From the NCBI GenBank assembly GCA_012274165.1, contig JAAPAA010000058.1, positions 1-5,143 on the forward strand: DNA of 5,143 nt, written 5' to 3'. Below, piece after piece: positions 1 to 5,143 of the stretch (the stretch's first letter is position 1; each line of letters begins with the position of its first letter). The notes under the pieces were generated by a model. That model worked only from the letters and a program-made list of their open reading frames with translations, made no database searches and had not been told where the DNA came from. Origin of the DNA: Thiobacillaceae bacterium. GTDB taxonomy: Bacteria > Pseudomonadota > Gammaproteobacteria > Burkholderiales > Thiobacillaceae. A program made the position numbers and the translations under genes.

Positions 1-1125
1 AATTGGATCCATGCGCATCGCCATGTCCGCAGCGGTCATGATGATCGGCACCCGCTTCGACGCATCGTGCGCGGCTGGTGCCATATTGCTGCCGGTTGCC
101 TGTTTCGGCGTCCACTGGTGGGCGCCTGCCGGGCTTTTGGTCAGTTCCCATTCGTTACCGAACAGCATGTCCAGATAGCTCATGTCCCATTGCGTCGGCG
201 TCGGCGTCCACGAGCCTTCGAGGCCGCTGCCGATCTGGTCGCCACCCTTGCCGCTGCCATGAGCGCTCTTCCAGCCCAGACCCTGCTCGGCGAGTCCGGC
301 GGCCTCGGGTGCCGGTCCGACCAGCGCCGCATCGCCGGCGCCGTGACATTTGCCAAAGGTGTGGCCGCCGCAGGTGAGCGCCACCGTCTCTTCGTCATTC
401 ATCGCCATGCGCGCGAACGTCTCGCGCACGTCGCGGCCGGATCCGAGCGGATCCGGATTGCCGCCGGGGCCTTCCGGGTTGACATAAATCAGCCCCATCT
501 GCACCGCAGCGAGCGGATTTTCGAGATCCCGCTCGCCGGAATAGCGTGCCTTGTCGTCCAGCCACTTTTGCTCATTGCCCCAGTAGACATCGATCTCCGG
601 CGCCCAGATATCCTCGCGCCCGCCGCCGAAGCCGAAGGTCTTGAAGCCCATCGATTCCATGGCGACGTTGCCGGTGAGAACGATGAGGTCGGCCCAGGAG
701 ATTTTGCTGCCGTACTTCTGCTTGACCGGCCACAGCAGCCTGCGCGCCTTGTCGAGGTTGACGTTGTCGGGCCAGCGGTTGAGGGGCGCAAACCGCTGGT
801 TGCCATGCCCGGCGCCGCCACGGCCGTCGCCGGTGCGGTAGGTGCCTGCGCTGTGCCACGCCATGCGAATGAAGAATGGCCCGTAGTGCCCGTAATCCGC
901 CGGCCACCAGTCCTGCGAATCGGTCATCAGGGCGGTGAGGTCTTGTTTCACGGCTGCGAGGTCGAGGGCCTTGAATGCCTCGGCGTAGTTGAAGTCCTTG
1001 CCCATCGGACTGGACTCGGGGGAATGCTGATGCAGGACTTCCAGCGGCAACTGGTTCGGCCACCAGTCCCGGTTCGACGTACCACTCCCAACTCTATGAA
1101 CAAACGGACATTTGCTTTCAGACAT
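1..1125 (-). CDS. katG: Catalase-peroxidase KatG, N-terminal 375 residues (3' half outside window)
   Basis: Haem enzyme of the class I peroxidase superfamily that destroys H2O2 as catalase and also works as a broad peroxidase, in the cytoplasm (no signal peptide is visible). The frame is open from the ATG at 1125 to the window edge. About 375 of the usual 720-750 residues are present, covering nearly all of the haem-binding N-terminal domain. Seen directly: GTSNRDWWPNQL near residues 15-26; the distal motif RMAWHSAGTYR with Arg87, Trp90 and His91; Tyr214 in LIYVNPEGP and Met240 in ARMAMNDEE, which with Trp90 form the family's Met-Tyr-Trp adduct; proximal His255 in GGHTFGK; Trp306 beside it. 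Ser300 aligns with Ser315 of M. tuberculosis KatG. A strong Shine-Dalgarno AGGAGAG (1136-1130) lies 4 bases before the start codon and fixes it. It is divergent from oxyR, so peroxide induction by OxyR is expected. No frameshift is visible. Confidence 0.97.
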   Translation of the reverse strand, partial: MSESKCPFVHRVGSGTSNRDWWPNQLPLEVLHQHSPESSPMGKDFNYAEAFKALDLAAVKQDLTALMTDSQDWWPADYGHYGPFFIRMAWHSAGTYRTGDGRGGAGHGNQRFAPLNRWPDNVNLDKARRLLWPVKQKYGSKISWADLIVLTGNVAMESMGFKTFGFGGGREDIWAPEIDVYWGNEQKWLDDKARYSGERDLENPLAAVQMGLIYVNPEGPGGNPDPLGSGRDVRETFARMAMNDEETVALTCGGHTFGKCHGAGDAALVGPAPEAAGLAEQGLGWKSAHGSGKGGDQIGSGLEGSWTPTPTQWDMSYLDMLFGNEWELTKSPAGAHQWTPKQATGSNMAPAAHDASKRVPIIMTAADMAMRMDPI

Positions 1126-1136
1126 GACTCTCTCCT

Positions 1137-1149
1137 GTCGATAGTCGAC
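1137..1149. repeat. Short inverted repeat GTCGA-TAG-TCGAC upstream of katG
   Basis: A perfect 5-bp inverted repeat with a 3-base centre lies just upstream of katG's ribosome binding site, inside its probable leader. It contains ATAGTC (1141-1146), which recurs at 1202-1207 in the same control region, 61 bases away. It may be part of a regulator site or a small leader hairpin; five base pairs is short enough to be chance. Confidence 0.3.
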
Positions 1150-1215
1150 TTCACAGCGAAGTGGTTGCATTTAAAGCCAAAAATGGGAGGGTGTCTCATG
1201 AATAGTCTAGAATCA

Positions 1216-1234
1216 TTCGATTGACAGAATCGAA
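1216..1234. promoter_or_regulatory. Perfect inverted repeat before oxyR, candidate OxyR operator
   Basis: TTCGATT-gacag-AATCGAA is a perfect 7-bp inverted repeat with a 5-base centre, ending 9 bases before the oxyR start codon. LysR-type regulators bind dyad sites between their own gene and a divergent target, so the position suits an OxyR operator. It could equally be a hairpin in the oxyR leader that limits ribosome access, since no strong Shine-Dalgarno is seen there. The symmetry is seen; the binding protein is inferred. Confidence 0.45.
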
Positions 1235-1243
1235 CGGCAAGCC

Positions 1244-2149
1244 ATGACGCTGCAGGAACTGAAATATCTGGTCGCGCTGGCCGATCACGGCCACTTTGGC
1301 AAAGCGGCTGAGGCCTGCTTCATTACCCAGTCCACGCTGTCCACCCAGATCAAGAAGCTGGAGGACTATCTCGGCGTTACCCTGTTCGATCGCAGCCTCA
1401 AGCGCGTCACGCCGACGCCGACCGGCCGCGAAATTCTCGCAGCGGCGCGCAATATCGTCGAAGAATCCGAGCGCATCCGTGAACTCGCCAAGCACGCGCA
1501 GGACCCGATGGCGCGCACCCTGCATCTCGGTGTCATCCCCACCCTCGGGCCGTATTACCTGCCGCATGCGCTGACGCTGGTGCACAAAAAGCACCCCGGT
1601 TTGCGTCTGCTGCTGCGCGAGGAAATGACGCCGCACATCCTCGAGCATCTGGTCGACGGCAAGCTGGATGCAGGCTTGCTGGCGCTGCCGGTGACCGACG
1701 ACAGCCTGCGCGTCGAGCCGCTGTTTTACGAGCCGTTTTATGCCGCCTTGCCGGCCGGGCACGCGCTAGCCAAACAGAGCGTACTCAAGGTGTCGGACAT
1801 CATGGCCGAGAAGCTGCTGCTGCTGGACGAAGGCCATTGCCTGCGCGATCAGGCGCTCGACGTGTGCGGAACCGGATCGCGCGGCCGCGAGGAAGTGCGT
1901 GCCACCAGCCTGGAAACCCTGCGCCAGATGGTCGGCATGGGACTGGGGCTGACCCTGCTGCCGGCGCTGGCGGTGGATGCGGGGCCGCGCACCGGTAAAA
2001 AATTGGTGGAAATCCGTCCATTCAAAGCGCCGCCGCCGGGCCGCACCATCGGCCTCGTCTGGCGCAAGCGCGCGCCGTTTCCCGAGACCTTCGAGCGCCT
2101 CGCCGCGACGCTCAAGGCCAGCCTGCCAACCGAAGTGGAGCCCGTCTGA
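1244..2149 (+). CDS. oxyR: Hydrogen peroxide-sensing LysR-type regulator OxyR
   Basis: Cytoplasmic DNA-binding protein that senses H2O2 through a reversible disulfide and switches on antioxidant genes. The 301 residues match the family length. The N-terminal winged helix-turn-helix covers about residues 1-60 (LVALADHGHFGKAAE, then the recognition helix around QSTLSTQIKKLE). The regulatory domain starts near residue 92 with LHLGVIPTLGPYYLP. The redox cysteines are present in LLDEGHCLRDQALDVC at positions 199 and 208, exactly the E. coli numbers, followed by RATSLETLRQMV and GLTLLPALAV, both characteristic of OxyR. This separates it from other LysR regulators such as CysB or CatR types. It is divergent from katG, its classic target. 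The start at 1244 is supported by the family N-terminus; the ribosome binding site is weak. A DUF202 gene follows after one base. Confidence 0.97.
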   Translation: MTLQELKYLVALADHGHFGKAAEACFITQSTLSTQIKKLEDYLGVTLFDRSLKRVTPTPTGREILAAARNIVEESERIRELAKHAQDPMARTLHLGVIPTLGPYYLPHALTLVHKKHPGLRLLLREEMTPHILEHLVDGKLDAGLLALPVTDDSLRVEPLFYEPFYAALPAGHALAKQSVLKVSDIMAEKLLLLDEGHCLRDQALDVCGTGSRGREEVRATSLETLRQMVGMGLGLTLLPALAVDAGPRTGKKLVEIRPFKAPPPGRTIGLVWRKRAPFPETFERLAATLKASLPTEVEPV

Positions 2150-2150
2150 C

Positions 2151-2516
2151 ATGTCCGACCTCAACGACCCGCGCGTATTTTTTGCCGCCGAACGCACGCT
2201 GATGGCGTGGAACCGAACCGGCCTCACGCTGATGGCTTTCGGTTTCGTGCTCGAACGCTTCGGCCTGTTTCTGCACATGCTGCGGCCGACGCCGGGTCAT
2301 GCCGGGCGCGATCTGTCGTTCTGGATCGGCGTCGCCTTCATCCTGCTGGCGCTGATGGTGATGAGCTTTTCCATCGTGCAGTTCCGCCGCGTGCTCGCCA
2401 CGCTGAAGCCGGTTGAAATCCCCGCGCGCTACTGCACCTGGGCGGGGATGGCGATGAATCTGTCGGTGGTGGTGTTGGGGTTTGCGCTGCTGGCGTATCT
2501 GTTTTCCGAGCTCTGA
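2151..2516 (+). CDS. DUF202 / YidH-family inner-membrane protein
   Basis: A 121-residue membrane protein of the DUF202 family (E. coli YidH/YidG type; the same fold forms the membrane part of eukaryotic VTC polyphosphate polymerase). Its bacterial function is not established. The signature DPRVFFAAERTLMAWNRT occupies residues 6-23. Three hydrophobic segments follow at about 24-44, 57-78 and 97-118, so three membrane helices with the N-terminus probably in the cytoplasm. The ATG one base after the oxyR stop is chosen because the family motif begins six residues in and GGAG (2137-2140) lies 10 bases upstream; the frame stays open further upstream inside oxyR, but that stretch does not look like this protein. 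The one-base spacing implies co-transcription and translational coupling with oxyR, hinting at a membrane role under oxidative stress. That link is inference. Confidence 0.9.
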   Translation: MSDLNDPRVFFAAERTLMAWNRTGLTLMAFGFVLERFGLFLHMLRPTPGHAGRDLSFWIGVAFILLALMVMSFSIVQFRRVLATLKPVEIPARYCTWAGMAMNLSVVVLGFALLAYLFSEL

Positions 2517-2532
2517 CGCCGCTCAGGCGTCA
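2514..2532 (+). terminator. Hairpin over the DUF202 stop codon, possible weak terminator
   Basis: TGACGCC-gctca-GGCGTCA is a perfect 7-bp stem with a 5-base loop that begins at the DUF202 stop codon. It lies at the expected end of the oxyR-DUF202 transcript. No run of T follows, so it is not a canonical intrinsic terminator; it may act as a transcript-end stabiliser or a pause site. Confidence 0.4.
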
Positions 2533-2567
2533 TGGTCATGCCAGTTCACGCAATCGGAGTGAGAATA

Positions 2568-2771
<204 letters not shown>

Positions 2772-2809
2772 AAAGCACGCCACAAGGCTTCAAAAAACAG
2801 GACGACGAT

Positions 2810-2911
2810 ATGGCCAATATGCCTCCGGGTAACAATTTATCCAGCTCGGGATGTTTGATCCCGGAGAGCGGCTGCATGCCAGCATCGTCGTTGATATCGG
2901 CCGATGATTGA
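2810..2911 (+). CDS. Very small unrecognised ORF upstream of the kaiC-like operon
   Basis: A 33-residue frame beginning MANMPPGNNLSSSGCLIPES, ending just before the next gene. It has two cysteines and no known domain. A weak purine stretch (ACAGGACGA) precedes the ATG. Its frame is the one the repeat-bearing ORF would enter if the CAGG tract had 19 units, and it is open all the way back through the tract. It could be a leader peptide for the downstream operon, the tail of a phase-variable protein, or nothing; the evidence is thin. Confidence 0.12.
   Translation: MANMPPGNNLSSSGCLIPESGCMPASSLISADD
2823..2866 (+). promoter_or_regulatory. Two mutually exclusive hairpins in the leader of the kaiC-like operon
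   Basis: CTCCGGG (2823-2829) can pair perfectly with CCCGGAG (2860-2866) across a 30-base loop. CGGGAT (2847-2852) can instead pair with ATCCCG (2858-2863) around a 5-base loop. The two use the same 3' strand and cannot form together. They lie 55 to 100 bases before the first gene of the operon. This could be a regulatory switch or an incidental fold; no T-run follows, so an attenuator is not shown. Confidence 0.25.
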
Positions 2912-2921
2912 TAGGTTGCCC

Positions 2922-3344
2922 ATGGAAACCAGAGACCTGCCGCGGGACCAGTTAATCGAAAGACTCATGGCACGGCGCCCTGAAAAAGTTGCGGATGCCG
3001 CGATTGACTTATGGGAGCAGATGGCGACCGAAATCATTTCGATCGTGGGTGAGGATGGGTTCAATTCGCTGTATGCGAGAAGTGTATACCTTGCCCAGCC
3101 GACATTTCCCTGGCTCATGGCCAGTGCCCTGCCGCAACAGAATGGTCAACGGTTCGCCGAATTCAAAAAGGGCCTTGAAGGACAAACGCCGTCGCAAGCC
3201 CGCGCAGCAAACAGCCTGTTACTGCTCACGTTCACCGGCATCCTGGCCGCGTTAATTGGCGAACCGTTAACAACCCGCATTTTATGTTCTGCCTGGGGCG
3301 ATGACGCTTCGACCAATACCAGCAAGGAGTTCAAGCATGAGTAA
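2922..3344 (+). CDS. Unrecognised helical protein, first gene of the KaiC-like operon
   Basis: I do not recognise a named family. The 140-residue product is rich in predicted helix: a charged start (DLPRDQLIERLMARRPEKV), an amphipathic middle with DLWEQMATEIISIVGEDGF and LYARSVYLA, then an apolar stretch SLLLLTFTGILAALIG that could be a buried or membrane-associated helix, and a polar tail. It shows no Walker motif, thioredoxin-like KaiB pattern, receiver or HTH. The ATG at 2922 is preferred because TAGG lies 6 bases upstream; an in-frame ATG at 2904 (146 aa) is possible but has no visible ribosome binding site. Its last bases overlap the KaiC-like start by 8 (ATGAGTAA), so the two are translationally coupled. 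That arrangement suggests a partner, input or adaptor protein of the KaiC-like ATPase, possibly near the membrane. This role is inferred only from context. Confidence 0.8.
   Translation: METRDLPRDQLIERLMARRPEKVADAAIDLWEQMATEIISIVGEDGFNSLYARSVYLAQPTFPWLMASALPQQNGQRFAEFKKGLEGQTPSQARAANSLLLLTFTGILAALIGEPLTTRILCSAWGDDASTNTSKEFKHE
3324..3329 (+). promoter_or_regulatory. Strong ribosome binding site of the KaiC-like gene
   Basis: AAGGAG lies 7 bases before the ATG at 3337, inside the end of the upstream gene. It decides the start over an in-frame upstream ATG at 3301, which would add 12 residues unlike the family N-terminus. Confidence 0.85.
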
Positions 3345-4794
3345 CAAGGTAAACATACGTTGTCTGCCATCCGGCGTACCGGGCCTGGACAACCTGTTGG
3401 GTGGAGGCCTGCCGGAATTTTCGTTTAACTTGATTGCGGGCACGCCGGGAAGCGGAAAAACAACGCTCGCTCACCAGATCATGTTCTCGCTGGCCAACCC
3501 GCAATACCGGGCACTGTTCTTTACGGTACTCGGGGAACCCGCGTTGAAGATGCTCCGCTACCAACAGCAATTCACGTTTTTTGATCACGACAAAATCAAT
3601 GACTCGATCCGTTTCGTCAACCTGTCTGCAGAGCTGCTGGAAGGGGATTTTGACCGCGTCCTGGCACGCATCGCCGAAGAAGTGAAAGCCTATGCACCCA
3701 GCCTGGTGTTTGTGGATTCGTTTCGATCAGTCGTGCAGTCGGCAAAGCGCGAGGACCAGAACGGGTCCGATCTGCAGCGGTTCGTGCAGCAACTGGGCAT
3801 GCAAATGACGAGCTGGCAGGCCACCACGTTCCTGATCGGTGAATATCTGGTGCCAGAGGCAGCGTCAAGTCCGGTCTTTACCGTGGCGGCTGGCATCCTG
3901 TGGCTTTCGCAAAATCTGCACCGCAACTCCATGGTGCGCAAGATGCAAGTGGTAAAAATGCGTGGTCAGGCCCAGGCCCCGGGTTTGCATACGTTCCGCA
4001 TGAGCGCTGCCGGACTCCATGGTTTTCCGCGGGCGATTGTCCAACCGGGCGCGGTGACCGGGGTCGAGACGTCCACGGGAGATGCACGTGTGCCCATGGG
4101 GATACCCGGCCTCGATGACATGCTGGGGGGCGGCTTGCCGGCAGGCTATTCGCTGCTCCTGGTCGGGCCATCCGGTTCCGGAAAAACCATCCTGTCAACG
4201 GAATTTCTTGCTGAAGGGGTGCGCCGGGGCGAACCCGGTGTGATTGCGGCGTTTGAGAAAAGCCCCAGCCAACTGCTGAACAATAAACTGTCTGCACTGG
4301 TCAAGAGCGGGCAAGTGGGGGTGATCAACACGCGTTCCCTGGATTTGTCGATCGATGAAACCTTGCATGACTTGATCAAAATGATTGACCGAATGCAGGC
4401 AAAGCGTGTCGTCATCGACTCCCTGTCCGGATTCGAGCTGGCACTGGCACCCGAATTCAGCGAAGATTTCCGCGGATCGCTGTACCGGATGATTGCCGAG
4501 CTGACTGCCATGGGCGTGACGATATTGATGACCTCGGAAATGGAAGACCGCTACACCGATTTGCGCTTCAGTCCATTTGGCAGTGCTTTTCTCTCTGACG
4601 CCATTATCGTGCAGCGCTATGTCGAAATCGCTGGCCAGTTCAAACGCGCCTTCTCGGTCGTTAAAGTCCGGGGCAGCGAGCACAGCAAGGACATTCGCTT
4701 GTTTGACATTACAAGCGAAGGCATCGTTATTGGCGAGACCATGTCTGAGTATGCCGGAATCCTGTCGGGCCGGCCGACGCTCAGCCCCGACTAG
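3337..4794 (+). CDS. KaiC-like double-domain RecA ATPase
   Basis: A 485-residue two-domain ATPase of the KaiC/RadA superfamily (cyanobacterial KaiC has 519). Domain CI, about residues 8-235, has GVPGLDNLLGGGLP, Walker A GTPGSGKT (35-42) and Walker B LVFVDS (Asp127). Domain CII, about 250-470, repeats the plan: GIPGLDDMLGGGLPAG, Walker A GPSGSGKT (277-284), RVVIDS (Asp361), and a KaiC-type end YVEIAGQFKRAFSVVKVRGS plus GILSGRPT. Differences from clock KaiC: the CI catalytic Glu pair region reads TVLGEP, with Leu-Gly where Glu77-Glu78 should be; CII reads FEKSP, keeping one Glu; the Ser431-Thr432 phosphosites align with Ala417-Phe418. A canonical phosphorylation clock is therefore unlikely, and ATP-dependent hexamer switching for signalling is the better guess. 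It is coupled to the gene upstream by overlap and to the one downstream by 26 bases. It is not RadA or DnaB: no zinc finger or Lon-like part is present. Confidence 0.93.
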   Translation: MSNKVNIRCLPSGVPGLDNLLGGGLPEFSFNLIAGTPGSGKTTLAHQIMFSLANPQYRALFFTVLGEPALKMLRYQQQFTFFDHDKINDSIRFVNLSAELLEGDFDRVLARIAEEVKAYAPSLVFVDSFRSVVQSAKREDQNGSDLQRFVQQLGMQMTSWQATTFLIGEYLVPEAASSPVFTVAAGILWLSQNLHRNSMVRKMQVVKMRGQAQAPGLHTFRMSAAGLHGFPRAIVQPGAVTGVETSTGDARVPMGIPGLDDMLGGGLPAGYSLLLVGPSGSGKTILSTEFLAEGVRRGEPGVIAAFEKSPSQLLNNKLSALVKSGQVGVINTRSLDLSIDETLHDLIKMIDRMQAKRVVIDSLSGFELALAPEFSEDFRGSLYRMIAELTAMGVTILMTSEMEDRYTDLRFSPFGSAFLSDAIIVQRYVEIAGQFKRAFSVVKVRGSEHSKDIRLFDITSEGIVIGETMSEYAGILSGRPTLSPD

Positions 4795-4805
4795 AACACC
4801 CCGGT

Positions 4806-4812
4806 GAGGGAG
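4806..4812 (+). promoter_or_regulatory. Ribosome binding site of the downstream coiled-coil gene
   Basis: GAGGGAG lies 8 bases before the ATG at 4821, in the 26-base gap after the KaiC-like stop. It fixes the start of a gene that runs off the window. Confidence 0.7.
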
Positions 4813-4820
4813 CGTGGCGA

Positions 4821-5143
4821 ATGAATAGAAGTAACAGCGACGGCGCTGCTGATCGCGACGATCCGGGTTCAACTGCGGCCATGGACGATAAGGCGGCCGT
4901 TCGAAGCCGCGAAACCTTGGCCTCGGCGCGAGAAGATGCCGTGGATTTGCGCGAAAATGCCGTCGACGTGCGCGAAGGGTCAGCCACCTCGCGTGAGCGG
5001 GAAATTCGCGCGACGGAAACGACACAGGCAGCGTCAGACGAACACATGTCGATGTTGCTGCAAGCGAACGAACACCTGGTCATCGCGACCATCGAGGCAC
5101 AAAAACTGGCTGAACAAGTCGAAATAGCCAAAGTTCAGCTGGA
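4821..5143 (+). CDS. Coiled-coil N-terminus of a signalling protein (truncated by window end)
   Basis: The frame is open from 4821 to the window end, giving 107 residues plus two bases of the next codon. Residues 1-25 are polar and probably disordered. Residues 28-62 carry heptad-like units (AREDAVD, LRENAVD, VREGSAT, SREREIR), highly charged and helix-forming. Residues 76-107 (HMSMLLQANEHLVIATIEAQ, then KLAEQVEIAKVQL) resemble the coiled-coil linker that precedes GGDEF diguanylate cyclase or histidine kinase domains in many proteobacterial proteins. That resemblance is from memory and the catalytic part lies outside the window. There is no signal peptide or membrane helix so far, so it is cytoplasmic up to this point. 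It follows the KaiC-like gene closely and probably acts as its output or input protein, as GGDEF and histidine kinase genes are known beside kaiC homologues elsewhere. Confidence 0.8.
   Translation, partial: MNRSNSDGAADRDDPGSTAAMDDKAAVRSRETLASAREDAVDLRENAVDVREGSATSREREIRATETTQAASDEHMSMLLQANEHLVIATIEAQKLAEQVEIAKVQL

Larger units (their letters stand above)
1126..1243. promoter_or_regulatory. katG-oxyR divergent control region
   Basis: These 118 bases separate the two divergent start codons. For katG (minus strand) a plausible weak promoter is GAGACA (1197-1192) and TTTAAA (1175-1170), 16 bp apart, each matching 4 of 6 consensus bases. Directly upstream of that -35 box lie an ATAG element (1202-1205) and a perfect inverted repeat (1216-1234). 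Set against the 37-bp OxyR consensus starting at 1202, I count 12 of 20 specified bases, a weak match. A weaker alternative katG promoter is TTGCCG (1240-1235) with AATGAT (1217-1212), 17 bp apart. For oxyR a -10-like TAGAAT sits at 1208-1213 without a good -35. A protein bound at 1202-1238 would touch katG's -35 and cover the oxyR promoter and start, matching the known OxyR pattern of activating katG and repressing itself. The region assignment is firm; the individual boxes are inference. Confidence 0.6.

Noticed and set aside
439..466. Duplicated GGATCCG within katG
   Set aside because: It encodes conserved KatG residues (NPDPLGSGRDVR region); the repetition reflects codon choice and is not an element.
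67..1224. Long plus-strand frame (385 codons) opposite katG
   Set aside because: It is the antisense shadow of katG, whose minus-strand frame carries all catalytic motifs. The plus-strand product is low-complexity and Arg/Ala-rich with no recognisable domain.
1196..2278. Minus-strand open frames opposite oxyR and the DUF202 gene
   Set aside because: They are shadows produced by GC-rich codon use; the plus-strand frames match known families along their full length.
3301..3336. Upstream ATG extending the KaiC-like protein by 12 residues
   Set aside because: A strong ribosome binding site with ideal spacing precedes the ATG at 3337, and the extension (MTLRPIPARSSS) is out-of-frame reading of the preceding gene.
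3337..4794. RadA or DnaB-type DNA repair/replication ATPase
   Set aside because: The two RecA domains in tandem and the KaiC-type ends of CII (YVEI...VVKVRGS) are KaiC-like; no zinc finger, Lon-like domain or helicase N-domain is present.

Overview
The window reads as a chromosomal segment of a Gram-negative proteobacterium. A betaproteobacterium is my best guess, from the katG/oxyR pair with its close E. coli-type OxyR residue numbering, the GC-rich codon use and the KaiC-like protein type; this is inference and the lineage is not proven. It falls into three regions.

(1) Peroxide defence, 1-2516. A catalase-peroxidase gene (katG, minus strand, 3' half cut off by the window start) faces a LysR-type peroxide sensor gene (oxyR, plus strand) across a 118-base divergent control region. 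That region holds a perfect 7-bp inverted repeat, ATAG elements and plausible weak promoter boxes. One base after oxyR lies a three-helix DUF202/YidH-type inner-membrane protein gene, probably co-transcribed. OxyR, oxidised by H2O2 at Cys199/Cys208, would activate katG and probably repress itself.

(2) A gap of about 400 bases, 2517-2921, without a confident gene. It begins with a hairpin over the DUF202 stop codon. It contains 18 perfect CAGG tetranucleotides (2640-2711), placed inside a short reading frame that has its own ribosome binding site. Adding or losing one repeat unit would switch that frame between products of 48, 67 and 115 residues, the last reaching into the next gene. This has the layout of a contingency (phase-variable) locus, though no recognisable protein is encoded. 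Two competing hairpins follow.

(3) A KaiC-like signalling operon, 2922-5143 and beyond. It has an unrecognised, mostly helical protein of about 140 aa whose stop overlaps the next start by 8 bases; a two-domain KaiC-like RecA ATPase of 485 aa; and, 26 bases on, the start of a coiled-coil protein truncated by the window end, likely a signalling output protein such as a GGDEF protein or histidine kinase. The KaiC-like protein keeps both Walker A loops but has Ala-Phe where cyanobacterial KaiC has its Ser431-Thr432 phosphosites, and it lacks the usual Glu pair in its first domain. No kaiA or kaiB is seen. This looks like a clock-independent KaiC-family switch with a little-known partner protein, and it is the most interesting part of the window together with the repeat upstream.
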